A DNA stretch of 64,000 nucleotides from Clostridia bacterium. GTDB lineage: Bacteria > Bacillota > Clostridia > Peptostreptococcales > Anaerovoracaceae. The notes beneath the pieces were generated by a model. It was not told the origin of the DNA, searched no databases, and saw only the letters and a program-made list of their open reading frames with translations. Location: the NCBI GenBank assembly GCA_902363595.1, contig CABJAP010000011.1, positions 62,001 through 126,000 of the forward strand, read 5' to 3'. Made by a program: the position numbers and the translations under genes. Below are positions 51,204-60,312 of the stretch, in pieces (position 1 is the stretch's first letter; the number at the start of each line of letters is the position of its first letter).

Positions 51204-53015
51204 TCACCTTTCCTCTCTGTTCGAATCTGCATAGCGGACAATCTTTTTGGCCGTATTTTTCGCAAAATCCTCTTTACGAATGATGATCTTCTTAATTTTC
51301 TTGAAAAATGGCGTCATCTCATTAATCTTGTCAACTTCCTGCCAGAGCAGTTTCTGAGCCTCCTCCAGCGAGTAATCCTTTCCCAGCTTTTCCTTCAGTT
51401 CCTCTTCATCCAATTTGACGGAAGCAACAATCGTCGTGTCTTCCCCGTCATCACTGTCCTGCCCAAAAACAAAGGATTCTTCAATGAAGGGAACATTGCT
51501 CAAATAGTATTCCAGCTCTTCCGGATAAACGTTTTTGCCGTTTTTGGTAATAATCACATTCTTTTTACGGCCTGTGATGTAAGCATAGCCGTCCTCATCG
51601 ATATAGCCCAGATCTCCGGTATGGAACCAGCCGTCTCTGATCACTGAAGCCGTTGCCTCCGGCATATTGTAATAACCGAGCATGATGTTGGGTCCTTTGA
51701 TGCACAGCTCACCGATTCCCTCTTCATTGGGCGAATCGATCCGCATGGAGCATCCGGGAAAAGGAACGCCGATGGATGTGGCTTTGGGCGCAGTATCGGG
51801 GTTGAGGGCGCCCAGAGGCGCGCATTCCGTAAGGCCGTAACCCTGCAGCGCCTGAATGCCGAAGTCCTGGATCCCCTCCAGGATTTCGGGGTTAATGGCA
51901 GCACCGCCGCAGATCATGATCCGCATTCTTCCGCCGAATACAGCACGGATCTCTTTCAGGAAAAGATTCCCCAGATCCAAACCAATTTTTTTGGTTTTAC
52001 GGTTGAGCTTCAAAACCTTTTTCAACATCTTTTCCTTACCCTGCTTGCGGACATTTTTCCAAATTTTTTTGTACATGCTTTCGAAAATCAGCGGCACACC
52101 CAAGAACATGGTCGGCTTTACTTCAGCAAGATTTTTGGTAATATATTTCAGTCCTTCACAGTAAGCGATGGCCGCGCCCTTGTAAATGGGCATCAAAAAT
52201 CCGCAGGTGCATTCGTAGGTGTGATGGATCGGTAAAACGGAAAAAAAGATATCCCAATCGTTTACCTTTAAAACCGTCGGAGAAACCATCAGGTTGGACG
52301 CCAGGTTCCAGTGGGAAAGCATAACGCCTTTGGATACGCCGGTAGTTCCCGATGTAAAGAGAATAACACTTAATTCATCCTTGTTGATCTGGGCATCCAA
52401 GAATCGCCGGTCGCCTTCTGCGATCAGCCTGATCCCTTCCTTGACTAAAGGTCTCCACGCCTGCACCTGGCCTTGATCCTGATCAGCATCCATGTTGATC
52501 AGACTCTTGAGTACCGTGCCGCCGCTGTTTTTCATATCTTCAAAAGTTTTCTGAAAGCGCCCTGAAAAAATAACGCAGCTTACCTCTGCCTGAATGATCA
52601 GTTGTTTCAGCTCCAGGGGATTGAGCTCTTTGTCCAGGGGCACGACAATACCGGTACCGCACAAAGCAGCCAGATAAGAAATCGCCCATTGACAGCAATT
52701 GTCGCCGATTACGCCAATTCGTTTTCCCTTCAGGCCTGTATCAATCAGCACCGTCCCCAAGCCATTAACCATATCCAGCATTTCCGTATAGGAAACAGTC
52801 TTATACGGACCGCCCTTTTCCATCTTTTGATAAAAAGCAGTATGATCACCATACAGCTGGGCGCTGGTTTCAATCATGTGCTTGATATCCATGATTGGGC
52901 GGCTTTCTTTGTATTTTACTGCTGGGCTGGTGCTGGCTTTAATCTGAGCTACGATTTCCTCAGCCGCTTGCAGGTCGGCACCTTTTAAAGCGCGGTATTC
53001 TTCTTTACTGAGCAT
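51204..53015 (-). CDS. long-chain acyl-CoA synthetase-like ligase
   Basis: The 603-residue AMP-binding ligase has the P-loop ILFTSGTTGVSKGV, the FGGRMRIMICGGAAINPE and YGLTECAPLG core, WFHTGDLGYID (the A7/A8 hinge) and GRKKNVIITKNGKNVYPEE near the end. It would activate a fatty acid or related carboxylate to acyl-AMP and acyl-CoA at the inner face of the membrane. It follows another ligase gene after three bases and overlaps the racemase gene. All main motifs are intact. AGGAGGATTAAT precedes the ATG. The substrate is unknown. Confidence 0.92.
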   Translation of the reverse strand: MLSKEEYRALKGADLQAAEEIVAQIKASTSPAVKYKESRPIMDIKHMIETSAQLYGDHTAFYQKMEKGGPYKTVSYTEMLDMVNGLGTVLIDTGLKGKRIGVIGDNCCQWAISYLAALCGTGIVVPLDKELNPLELKQLIIQAEVSCVIFSGRFQKTFEDMKNSGGTVLKSLINMDADQDQGQVQAWRPLVKEGIRLIAEGDRRFLDAQINKDELSVILFTSGTTGVSKGVMLSHWNLASNLMVSPTVLKVNDWDIFFSVLPIHHTYECTCGFLMPIYKGAAIAYCEGLKYITKNLAEVKPTMFLGVPLIFESMYKKIWKNVRKQGKEKMLKKVLKLNRKTKKIGLDLGNLFLKEIRAVFGGRMRIMICGGAAINPEILEGIQDFGIQALQGYGLTECAPLGALNPDTAPKATSIGVPFPGCSMRIDSPNEEGIGELCIKGPNIMLGYYNMPEATASVIRDGWFHTGDLGYIDEDGYAYITGRKKNVIITKNGKNVYPEELEYYLSNVPFIEESFVFGQDSDDGEDTTIVASVKLDEEELKEKLGKDYSLEEAQKLLWQEVDKINEMTPFFKKIKKIIIRKEDFAKNTAKKIVRYADSNREER

Positions 53016-53018
53016 CTA

Positions 53019-54761
53019 TTAATCCTCCTGTGGATCGTCATTTTGCAGCTGACTATGGCGTTTGATCTTGCGAGTGGTGGTTTTTTCAAATTCTTCGTCT
53101 CTGATCCGGAATCGTTTCACCCGTTTGTAGAGAGGCATTTCTTCGTTGGTTTCATCGATAACTGCCTTCATAAAGTCTTTCAGGCCTTCTTCACTCATTT
53201 CTCCCAACTCCTCGTTGATTGCTGCGTAATCCGGATAAATATCCGCGCGTACGATCGTGTCGCCGGTTCGCTTGTCAATTGTTCCATAGACCATAACTTC
53301 TTCTATATATTTGTTTTTCAACAAATAGTATTCCACTTCTTCCGGGAAAATGTTCTTTCCATTTTTGGTGACGATTACATTTTTCTTCCTGCCGCAGACA
53401 TAAAGGAATCCCTCTTCGTCAAAGCGGCCGTAATCTCCTGTATAGAGCCATCCGTCCCGGAGAACCTGCTCGGTCGCCTCCGGGTCATTATAATACCCGA
53501 TCATAACCGAAGGTCCTCTGCATATAATTTCGCCTATGCCGTCTCGATCTGGGTCGATAATTTTTACTTCTGTTCCCGGCATTGGTTTTCCTACAGAATC
53601 GGCTTTGCTGTAACGGTCCCGGTTTACTGCAATAATGGGCGCGTTTTCCGTCATTCCATAACCTTGAATCATTGGAATTCCCATAGCCTCATAGTCGCGG
53701 ATTACTTCTGGATTGATGGCCGCCCCTCCGGCAATGAACAGGCTCATATGATTGCCTGTGCTTTGATGAAGTTGGCCAAAAATTTTGCGGATCAGTTTTT
53801 GGTTGTTATATAATTTTGTCTTCCGTGACAAACGGACCATATTTCTCATGGTTTCGGCCTTGCCCGAACCTTCTGCCTGTTTCCAAATCTTTTTGTGCAT
53901 AGTCTCAAAAATCAGCGGTACCCCCAGCATTACGGTGGCCTCTGATTCTTTCATATTTTTTTGTATATGCTTAAGCCCTTCGCAGATAGCAATACACATG
54001 CCTTGATACATCCCAGTAAAGATATGGCACGTCATCTCATAGGAATGGTGCATGGGCAGGACCGATAATCCCATTCCCGGGCTTTCAATCTTTACATATT
54101 TCGACATGTTATAAACATTGGCGGAAATATTTTTATGGGAAAGCATGACGCCTTTGGCAAGGCCGGTAGTTCCGGAAGTAAACAGCAGTGAACACATGGC
54201 TTCCCGGTCGATGGGAGCATCGATAAAACGTTTGTCCCCCTGGTCGATCAATGCCTGCCCTTCTTCGATTAAGCGGTCGAAGGAAAGAATGCTGTCCTCA
54301 TGCTCCTCGGTGGACATGCAGATCCGGTATTGTACGCCTTCTACCTGGGAAAGTGCGATTTCTACCGTGTCCTCCAGCTTTTTTGAATAGATAATGGCGC
54401 TGACTCCCGCCCGCTCCAACAGATGGATGATTTCCTTCGGCGGAAGTTCCCGATCTAAGGGAACGACTACTCCGGTTCCGTTGACCGTACCCAAATATGA
54501 AACCACCCATTTATAGCTGTTTTCACCAATAACAGCTATCTTGGCCCCTTTAAGTCCCAGATCAATCAGCCTAGTTCCCAAGGCATCCACATCCTTTTTT
54601 ACCTGAGAATAAAAGATGGGGCGATATTCCCCTCCAGGTACATCTTTCACAAGATAGGCTTTCTCCTCGGCAAAGATCTCTGCGCTTGTATTTAGCATAT
54701 CTTTTAGATCGTTTATGTATCTGAATTGATAAAATGTATCTTTATATTTTCTACTATTCAA
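53019..54761 (-). CDS. long-chain acyl-CoA synthetase-like ligase
   Basis: A 580-residue paralogue of the neighbouring ligase, with LLFTSGTTGLAKGVMLSHKN, FIAGGAAINPEVI, YGMTENAPI, GWLYTGDYGRFD and GRKKNVIVTKNGKNIFPEE. Two linked copies suggest related but not identical substrates. The likely start is a TTG at 54,761 with AAAGGGG about ten bases upstream; no ATG gives a complete N-terminal domain. It opens the operon that also holds the racemase-like and membrane protein genes. No promoter was identified with confidence. Confidence 0.9.
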   Translation of the reverse strand: MNSRKYKDTFYQFRYINDLKDMLNTSAEIFAEEKAYLVKDVPGGEYRPIFYSQVKKDVDALGTRLIDLGLKGAKIAVIGENSYKWVVSYLGTVNGTGVVVPLDRELPPKEIIHLLERAGVSAIIYSKKLEDTVEIALSQVEGVQYRICMSTEEHEDSILSFDRLIEEGQALIDQGDKRFIDAPIDREAMCSLLFTSGTTGLAKGVMLSHKNISANVYNMSKYVKIESPGMGLSVLPMHHSYEMTCHIFTGMYQGMCIAICEGLKHIQKNMKESEATVMLGVPLIFETMHKKIWKQAEGSGKAETMRNMVRLSRKTKLYNNQKLIRKIFGQLHQSTGNHMSLFIAGGAAINPEVIRDYEAMGIPMIQGYGMTENAPIIAVNRDRYSKADSVGKPMPGTEVKIIDPDRDGIGEIICRGPSVMIGYYNDPEATEQVLRDGWLYTGDYGRFDEEGFLYVCGRKKNVIVTKNGKNIFPEEVEYYLLKNKYIEEVMVYGTIDKRTGDTIVRADIYPDYAAINEELGEMSEEGLKDFMKAVIDETNEEMPLYKRVKRFRIRDEEFEKTTTRKIKRHSQLQNDDPQED

Positions 54762-54853
54762 ATGGATAAAACCCCTTTCCCGGTTTCCCGTATAATTACA
54801 AAACGCCTGATAGTTTATTGTATCATTTTACGGAGCCCAGTGCAATTGGCAAA

Positions 54854-54887
54854 GAAAAAAGCTGTCTCTGCTTTTGAGAGACAGCTT
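54854..54887 (-). terminator. terminator of the cold-shock gene
   Basis: AAGCTGTCTCT (54859-54869) and AGAGACAGCTT (54877-54887) form an 11-bp stem; on the minus strand it is followed by TTTTTTC. Confidence 0.92.
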
Positions 54888-54917
54888 CGGTTCGATCACT
54901 TTGTCTTACATGCTATG

Positions 54918-55127
54918 TTATGCTAAGCGAACATTGGCAGCTCTTGTCTTGCCGCGCTTAACGTCATCTTCAATGTCAAAAGTAACCTTCTGGCCTTCCT
55001 TGAGTGTCTTGAATCCGTCAGCGATAATGGCTGAGAAATGCACGAAGAGGTCTTCGCCGCCATCATCATTTGTGATAAATCCAAATCCCTTGTCATCATT
55101 AAACCATTTTACTGTACCTGTATACAT
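54918..55127 (-). CDS. cold-shock protein (CspA family)
   Basis: A 69-residue cold-shock domain with both RNA-binding motifs: RNP1 KGFGFITND and RNP2 DLFVHFSAI. It starts [12 protein letters not shown] and closes [15 protein letters not shown]. Such proteins bind single-stranded RNA and DNA and melt mRNA structure. AGGAGGTACCGG precedes the ATG. It is a single gene with its own terminator; a possible TATAAT lies at about 55,150. Length is standard. Confidence 0.96.
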   Translation of the reverse strand: MYTGTVKWFNDDKGFGFITNDDGGEDLFVHFSAIIADGFKTLKEGQKVTFDIEDDVKRGKTRAANVRLA

Positions 55128-55174
55128 TCTCCGGTACCTCCTGTTTCTTAATTATACTTCATAGATCCAAGTAT

Positions 55175-55235
55175 AAAAAAATGCGGTTTAAAAGTATCCC
55201 AGGCAGGAACTTTTAAAAACCACATTGCTTATAAC
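55175..55235 (-). terminator. terminator-like hairpin upstream of the cold-shock gene
   Basis: On the minus strand GTGGTTTTTAAAAGT and ACTTTTAAACCGC pair around a 15-base loop and are followed by ATTTTTTTATA. No gene just upstream clearly needs it; it may insulate the cold-shock promoter. Confidence 0.65.
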
Positions 55236-55239
55236 CGTT

Positions 55240-55458
55240 CTCCATTCAATACAAGCTTAGTATAGCATGTAGTTGTCAGATTTGTCAAACAAAATTCGCT
55301 CAATTTCCGTTCTTTCTGATGAGTTTTTGGGCGTGCTCCCGATGGGTTTTGCCGAAACAACTGGGGCCGCTGCGCAGAGGCGGCAGCTGGCCGGTATTTT
55401 TTTGAGGGGTTTTGGGGATCATCGGCGCGAAAAGGGTGGGCGGCCGACGCCCTGATGT
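55240..55458. other. intergenic, no supported gene
   Basis: An 81-codon frame lies here on the minus strand but has no ribosome site and unusual composition, so I do not call it. The stretch leads into element copy C. Confidence 0.5.
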
Positions 55459-55637
55459 GGTTTACCATAATCAAAACGATACATTTTGATCGAAATTAGT
55501 GTAAATTTTGTAGGCTGCAGAAGACGGAAATAGTATAAATCGGAACCGATGGCAGTTTTGGCAAAATCCACCCTCTGGAAACGTTGAAAAATTGCACTAA
55601 TTTTGGTCAAAGCTGCAAAATTAGTGCAATCCTGGGC
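55459..55637 (+). repeat. dispersed 178-bp intergenic element, copy C
   Basis: It aligns over its whole length with 5,067-5,244 (see copy A): GGTTTACCATAAT start, GAAATTAGTGTAAAT, GGAAACGTTGAAAAATT and the AATCC-GGGC end. It closes with a hairpin, TTGCACTAATTTT (about 55,590) and AAAATTAGTGCAA (about 55,618). No coding capacity is seen. The same hairpin type is present alone at 20,235-20,272. Confidence 0.6.
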
Positions 55638-55642
55638 GACAG

Positions 55643-55692
55643 GCTGTCACATGAAGCAACTGAATCGCTTTTTTTCATGCAACAGCCCCTGT
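55643..55692. repeat. imperfect hairpin downstream of the PPC-like gene
   Basis: GGCTGTCACATGAAG and TTTCATGCAACAGCC pair imperfectly around an AT-rich loop. It resembles the hairpin at 61,799-61,837 (GGCTGCTGCATGAA with TTCATACAGCAGCC), including the CAGCCCC tail. No T run follows on the minus strand. Confidence 0.45.
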
Positions 55693-55743
55693 TGTGTTTT
55701 ATTGTTCTGGTTGAAACGCTTTCAATCAGTCAGTGGAAAGTGC

Positions 55744-56952
55744 TTATTTCCAGGACAGAGAGTACCATCCTGATGACGTTTTGGTTCCTCTGTACACTTT
55801 AATGTAGTATGTACCCTTAGGCAGCTTTCCATAAGACTTCAGTGTCAGTTTATTGTTGTAATAGTTGTAGTTGTATGCGCTGCTTACTTTCTTTCCCTTC
55901 TTATTGTAGACAACAACCTTCAGCTTATTGTTGGTAGCGCCCTTCATCGTCAGAGTTACTTTTTTCTTTCCGCCCAGCTTAAATTTATACCAATCAGCCT
56001 GGCTGCTTCCAGCAATAATCGTGCCCTTTTTGGTCTTTTTCTTTTTGATGGTCACGGCCTTGGACTTCTTTTTGCCGGATTTTTCGGTGATTTTTTTGTT
56101 GGTTACTTGGAATTGGTAATAGCCGTCATAATTGTAGTCGGAAGCAAGCTTAATGTAATATGTGGTGCCTTTCTTAACTCCGTATGTAGGTGCATAGTAG
56201 GTCGATGTGGCATTGGACAGTGCTTTCTTATTGCTCTTGCACAGCGTCACCTTACCATAATCAGAACTTACTACCTGTAGATATCCGGTCTGTGTTGCCT
56301 TAAATTTAAAATAGTTTGTCTGGGCATCTTTCTGCCCTACAGTGATTCTCTTTCCTGCAGTGATTGTTCTGTCCGCTCCGTTGGCATAAACTGCCGCTAT
56401 TCCAAATGCACTGACATTGCTGGAAGCATAGATGCCTATATAATAGGTTCCGGCGCTTGGCACTTTAAAAGTCCTGTCAGTTACCGCCTTAGCTGACGCA
56501 TAGCCAGTACTATCAACAGGGTTTGTCATATCCGGATCATAAAACAAACCATATGATACACTGCTTTCTTCTGCGCCGCCGAGAATTTGAAGGGTCCCCT
56601 TAGCCGGAGCCGTATATGCCTGGCTGAATCCATACTTAGAATTACTATACTGTTTCGCAGGTACAACAGCTTCTTCGATTGATTCCTCACCTGTAACAAG
56701 GTTAGTTACATTAATATATCCCACTGTCGTTTTCGGCGTTGCTGCCGCTTTCTTCAGCGATTTAATAGTCTTCGGTTCTACAATCTCTGTTTTACTGATC
56801 TGCTTTGAGATCTCTTTGGTGCTTGTTTTTGATGCTTGCGCTTTTACTAATCCCTCGCTGCCGCCCGTATCTGCGAACGCTACGCCGGCTGAAGTAAATA
56901 CCAATGTGGCGATCAAAAGCGCCGACAGCAATTTGCTCATTCCTTTTTTCAT
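55744..56952 (-). CDS. secreted protein with PPC-like beta domains
   Basis: The 402-residue protein has a clear signal peptide (MKKGMSKLLSALLIATLVF, cut after AGVAFA) and a mature part with two or three repeated beta-sandwich units. Text such as AGTYYIGIYASSNVSAFGI, KGTTYYIKLASDYNYDGYYQFQV and KGTYYIKVYRGTKTSSGWYSLSW fits pre-peptidase C-terminal (PPC) domains. Lysine-rich linkers occur (KKSKAVTIKKKKTKKG). No protease domain is present, so it may be a surface or matrix protein. Function is not known. A TATAAT lies at 57,001-57,006 on the minus strand. Confidence 0.75.
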   Translation of the reverse strand: MKKGMSKLLSALLIATLVFTSAGVAFADTGGSEGLVKAQASKTSTKEISKQISKTEIVEPKTIKSLKKAAATPKTTVGYINVTNLVTGEESIEEAVVPAKQYSNSKYGFSQAYTAPAKGTLQILGGAEESSVSYGLFYDPDMTNPVDSTGYASAKAVTDRTFKVPSAGTYYIGIYASSNVSAFGIAAVYANGADRTITAGKRITVGQKDAQTNYFKFKATQTGYLQVVSSDYGKVTLCKSNKKALSNATSTYYAPTYGVKKGTTYYIKLASDYNYDGYYQFQVTNKKITEKSGKKKSKAVTIKKKKTKKGTIIAGSSQADWYKFKLGGKKKVTLTMKGATNNKLKVVVYNKKGKKVSSAYNYNYYNNKLTLKSYGKLPKGTYYIKVYRGTKTSSGWYSLSWK

Positions 56953-57432
56953 ATTGCTCTCCTTTTTGAATACTGTTGGTTCAATTCATATTTAGTTATC
57001 ATTATACCTGATTTTCACAGCTTTTCCACTATTTTTTCACACATTGATCATGTTTTTTTATCAGAACAAATCCTTTAAATCCAAAGGTTACAGCCATGCA
57101 TGTCCCACATGAAACCTCTGTATGTTTTAAGTAAAATATGCATATTCATTCACATTTGTAGTTCCCATTTACTAAAGCCACAATCTTGGATCCATAAAAA
57201 ATAAAAACAAAATAATTGTCCTTTTTAGCTAATTAGGATTAATAAAGCTTGCTGTTTAACGGAAATGCGAGGCATTGATGGCAAAACGGACAGCGCAGTG
57301 ATCGAAACTACGCAAAGAAAAACGACCCCGCCGAAACCTGCAGATCAACTGCACGTTCCGATCGGGCCGTTCCTATACTACAATTGTTAACGTGGGTACA
57401 AAGGGCGAATCACGATTTCGAAGAAAACTTTT
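56953..57432. other. 480-bp intergenic region, no gene seen
   Basis: The left part holds the promoter region of the secreted protein gene (TATAAT at 57,006-57,001, minus strand). The rest is AT-rich, then shifts to a more GC-rich stretch at 57,260-57,370 with no ribosome site and no long frame. Confidence 0.5.
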
Positions 57433-57837
57433 TTATTTCAACAAAACCTCTTCAATTATTTTTGCCGCGTCCTCAATACAGCCGTCGCAGCTGCGCAGCA
57501 CATTGCCTCCATTTATCCCCTTTAACTCAGCGCAGATCACCGTCTTATTCTTTTCTTCAAATTTCTTAGTCATTTCTTTCATCATCTTATAGCACTGCTT
57601 CTTTGTAGCAGGCTTGCTCAGGTTTCCATCGCTCAGTTTCATTCCTGTGAGGGCGGCCATAGCACTGACGGCCCCGCAGGTTCCCATGGTTCCCATTCCA
57701 AAGCCAAAGGCCTCTGTCATCTTAAAGGCCTCCCCTTCATCCACACCCATCAGATCACAATAAGCACATGCCACCGCCTGCGCACAATTGTAACCACTCT
57801 TATGATTTTCTACTGCCTTTGCAACTCTTTCAGTCAT
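57433..57837 (-). CDS. C_GCAxxG_C_C family redox protein
   Basis: The 134-residue protein fits the C_GCAxxG_C_C family (putative redox-active, possibly metal-binding). Conserved pieces: SGYNCAQAVACAY, GTCGAVSAMAAL, VICAELKG and SCDGCIEDAAKII, giving the named cysteine pattern. Members in anaerobes are often linked to electron-transfer or oxidoreductase genes, but no function is proved. AGGAGGATGACAA precedes the ATG. It follows the DUF2238 gene after about 60 bases in the same direction. Confidence 0.88.
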   Translation of the reverse strand: MTERVAKAVENHKSGYNCAQAVACAYCDLMGVDEGEAFKMTEAFGFGMGTMGTCGAVSAMAALTGMKLSDGNLSKPATKKQCYKMMKEMTKKFEEKNKTVICAELKGINGGNVLRSCDGCIEDAAKIIEEVLLK

Positions 57838-57894
57838 TTGTCATCCTCCTTTTTTCTCTTCCGTTTCAAAAAACATCCCCTTTTTCGGCCAAAA

Positions 57895-58470
57895 TCAGCG
57901 GCTGTCCCCGGGGTCAGGTTTCCTTTTTTTATCCCTTATTAGCCAGACAAAAAAGCCGGCTGTGTAAGTAAGTGCTCCCAAGGCGCCGGAAACAATATCA
58001 CCCATGGTGTTAAGATTGTTTCCCTGCATATTTGTATGGATCAACTGGTCTGCCGAAAACTCGTAAATCTCCCAAATTGCCGCACATGCGCAGGAAAAGA
58101 ACAACGCAAACAAGATTTGAACCAGCAGCAAACGCTTTTCGTGGTAACGCTTTAAGATGTATTGCATGATCAGACGGCCGCCTTCTGCAGCCAGTAGGCC
58201 GCTGAGATAGTGAACAACCCGATCATACCCGTCAATGCTGCGATAAAAGTCCAAGACTGAGCCAAAAGCTGCAGCCAGCAGGTCGAAACACAATGCCAAA
58301 ACAAAGAAATGCTGGGGAGCTTTGTAAAGTACGGCAGCTATCAGAATAGACGAAACGTATGCGCCGATCATATTGATCACAGGCGGATCAATTCCTGTCG
58401 TCCGTGCGATTATCACACATATGGTAATCAAAAACCATAGTCCAATTACGCTATAAATTCGCTGCTTCAT
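57895..58470 (-). CDS. DUF2238 (YjdF-like) membrane protein
   Basis: A 191-residue membrane protein of the DUF2238/YjdF family, with about five helices. Conserved polar motifs lie between helices: SIDGYDRVVHYLSGLLAAEGG, WEIYEFSADQL and GNNLNTMGDIVSGALGA, rich in Asp, His and Glu as in a metal-site membrane enzyme or transporter. Function is unknown. It begins directly at the stop of the ABC exporter gene, so the two are co-translated. The last residues are charged (RDKKRKPDPGDSR). Confidence 0.82.
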   Translation of the reverse strand: MKQRIYSVIGLWFLITICVIIARTTGIDPPVINMIGAYVSSILIAAVLYKAPQHFFVLALCFDLLAAAFGSVLDFYRSIDGYDRVVHYLSGLLAAEGGRLIMQYILKRYHEKRLLLVQILFALFFSCACAAIWEIYEFSADQLIHTNMQGNNLNTMGDIVSGALGALTYTAGFFVWLIRDKKRKPDPGDSR

Positions 58471-60258
58471 TTAGTTGCCTACCGTTTCTTCGTTGGTCGT
58501 ATACATATTATAGAGCCTGCTGTACAGCCTTCCCTTGCTCATCAGCTCATCATGGCTGCCCTGCTCCTGAATGCCGTCTTCCGTCAGCACCAAAATCGTC
58601 GAGGCATTGCGGATCGTCGTTAATCGATGAGCGATGGTCAGGGTTGTTCTGCCCTTTGCCAGCTTTTCCAGGGATTGCTGAATAATCCGTTCACTTTCGT
58701 TATCCAGAGCTGAAGTGGCTTCATCCAAAATTAGAATTGGCGGATTTTTTAGGAATACCCGCGCAATGCTGATCCTCTGCTTCTGTCCGCCTGAAAGCTT
58801 GACGCCACGTTCGCCGACAAAGGTTTCATAACCTTCTGTCAGCTGGGAAATAAATTCATGAGCGCCTGCCAGCTTGGCGGCCTGGACGATTTCTTCCTTG
58901 GAAGCTCCCGGCTTTCCATATTCAATATTATCATAAACCGTTCCCGAGAACAAATAAACTTCCTGCTGTACCATTCCGATCTTGGATCGAAGGGAATGGG
59001 TTGTCACACTGCGAATGTCTATGCCATCGATCAAAATCCGCCCTTCTGTCACATCATAAAAACGAGGAATCAGACTGCATAAGGTGGTTTTGCCTGCGCC
59101 CGAAGGGCCTACCAAAGCCACGTTTTCTCCGGCTTTGATGGTCAGATCGATCTGGGTGAGAACGTTCTCATCGCTGTCTGCATAATGGAAGCTGGCATGG
59201 TCAAAAGTGATTTCTCCTTTCACCGCCTGCAAATTTTTCGCATCCGGAGAATCCTGAATTTCCACTTCTTCATCCATAACTTCAATGAATCGCTCGATCC
59301 CGGTCATACCCCGCTGGAACTGTTCCGTAAATTCAACGATTCTGCGCACTGAGGCCAGCAGCATCACCACATACAGGAGATAAGCCATCAGATCCGGAGG
59401 CGTAATAATGCCCTTCATCATAAATAAGGAACCGGCCACAACGACGGTGATATACATGATTCCGTCAAAGAGCCTGGTGGTGCTCTGAAAGCCGGCCATG
59501 TAGCGGTAAGCTTCCTTTTTCACATTGAGAAAGCCCTCGTTTCCTTCTTTGAATTTTTCCCCTTCAATGTCCTCATTGGCAAAGGATTTTACAACCCGCA
59601 CGCCCAGCAGGCTGTCTTCCACCTGTGCGTTAATTTCGCCCAGCTGATTTCTGGATTTCTTGAACGCGGTCCGCATCTTATTATTGAATTTCATGGCAAA
59701 AAAGATCATCACCGGGATAATTGCAAAGATGATCAAAGTAAGCCATACATTCACGGAACACAGAATGCAGAAAGAAACTACGATTTTTAGAGCCGCAATA
59801 TAATATTCTTCCGGGCAGTGGTGGGCGAACTCGGTCACGTCAAAAAGATCGCTGGTAATCCTGGCCATCAGCTGTCCCACTTTTGTATTGCTGTAGAAAG
59901 AATAGGACAATTCCTGGAGATGATCGAACAGGTCCCTGCGCATGTCCGTCTCGATTTTGGCTCCCATCACATGGCCGATGTTGGCCATGTAGTAATTGGC
60001 GATTAAATCGATGACACGCAGGCCCAGATAAATGGCCCCCACCGTCAGAATCAAACGCACTGTAAGACTTTCCACATCGTTCATGCCCATATCCGTCAGA
60101 TAGCGGACGATCATCGGCAGAACCAGATCGCAGATTGTCGTCAGCGTCGCGCAGAAGAGGTCCAGAATCAGTACCCATTTGTATTTTTTAAAATATGGAA
60201 GAAACCTCTTAATGAGATAAGAGGTTTTCTTCGTATTGATGTTATTTTCCTTCATCAT
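58471..60258 (-). CDS. ABC exporter half-transporter (fused permease and ATPase)
   Basis: The 595-residue protein has six N-terminal helices (about residues 20-320) and an ABC ATPase domain: Walker A VGPSGAGKTTLC, Q-loop GMVQQEVYLF, signature KLSGGQKQRISIARV, Walker B LILDEATSALD and His-switch IAHRLTTI. This is the MsbA/LmrA-like layout of homodimeric lipid, drug or peptide exporters. Substrate is unknown. It begins MMKENN with AAGGATTTGA upstream. The DUF2238 gene follows with no gap, and the C_GCAxxG gene may be in the same transcript. Confidence 0.93.
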   Translation of the reverse strand: MMKENNINTKKTSYLIKRFLPYFKKYKWVLILDLFCATLTTICDLVLPMIVRYLTDMGMNDVESLTVRLILTVGAIYLGLRVIDLIANYYMANIGHVMGAKIETDMRRDLFDHLQELSYSFYSNTKVGQLMARITSDLFDVTEFAHHCPEEYYIAALKIVVSFCILCSVNVWLTLIIFAIIPVMIFFAMKFNNKMRTAFKKSRNQLGEINAQVEDSLLGVRVVKSFANEDIEGEKFKEGNEGFLNVKKEAYRYMAGFQSTTRLFDGIMYITVVVAGSLFMMKGIITPPDLMAYLLYVVMLLASVRRIVEFTEQFQRGMTGIERFIEVMDEEVEIQDSPDAKNLQAVKGEITFDHASFHYADSDENVLTQIDLTIKAGENVALVGPSGAGKTTLCSLIPRFYDVTEGRILIDGIDIRSVTTHSLRSKIGMVQQEVYLFSGTVYDNIEYGKPGASKEEIVQAAKLAGAHEFISQLTEGYETFVGERGVKLSGGQKQRISIARVFLKNPPILILDEATSALDNESERIIQQSLEKLAKGRTTLTIAHRLTTIRNASTILVLTEDGIQEQGSHDELMSKGRLYSRLYNMYTTNEETVGN

Positions 60259-60312
60259 TCAAATCCTTAATCGTTTTTTTTCCTTGCTCCCCAGTTGAAG
60301 AGCCCGCCTGGA

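Noticed and set aside
55229..55474. An 81-codon frame on the minus strand
   Set aside because: No ribosome site, low-complexity composition, and its end overlaps a terminator-like hairpin.
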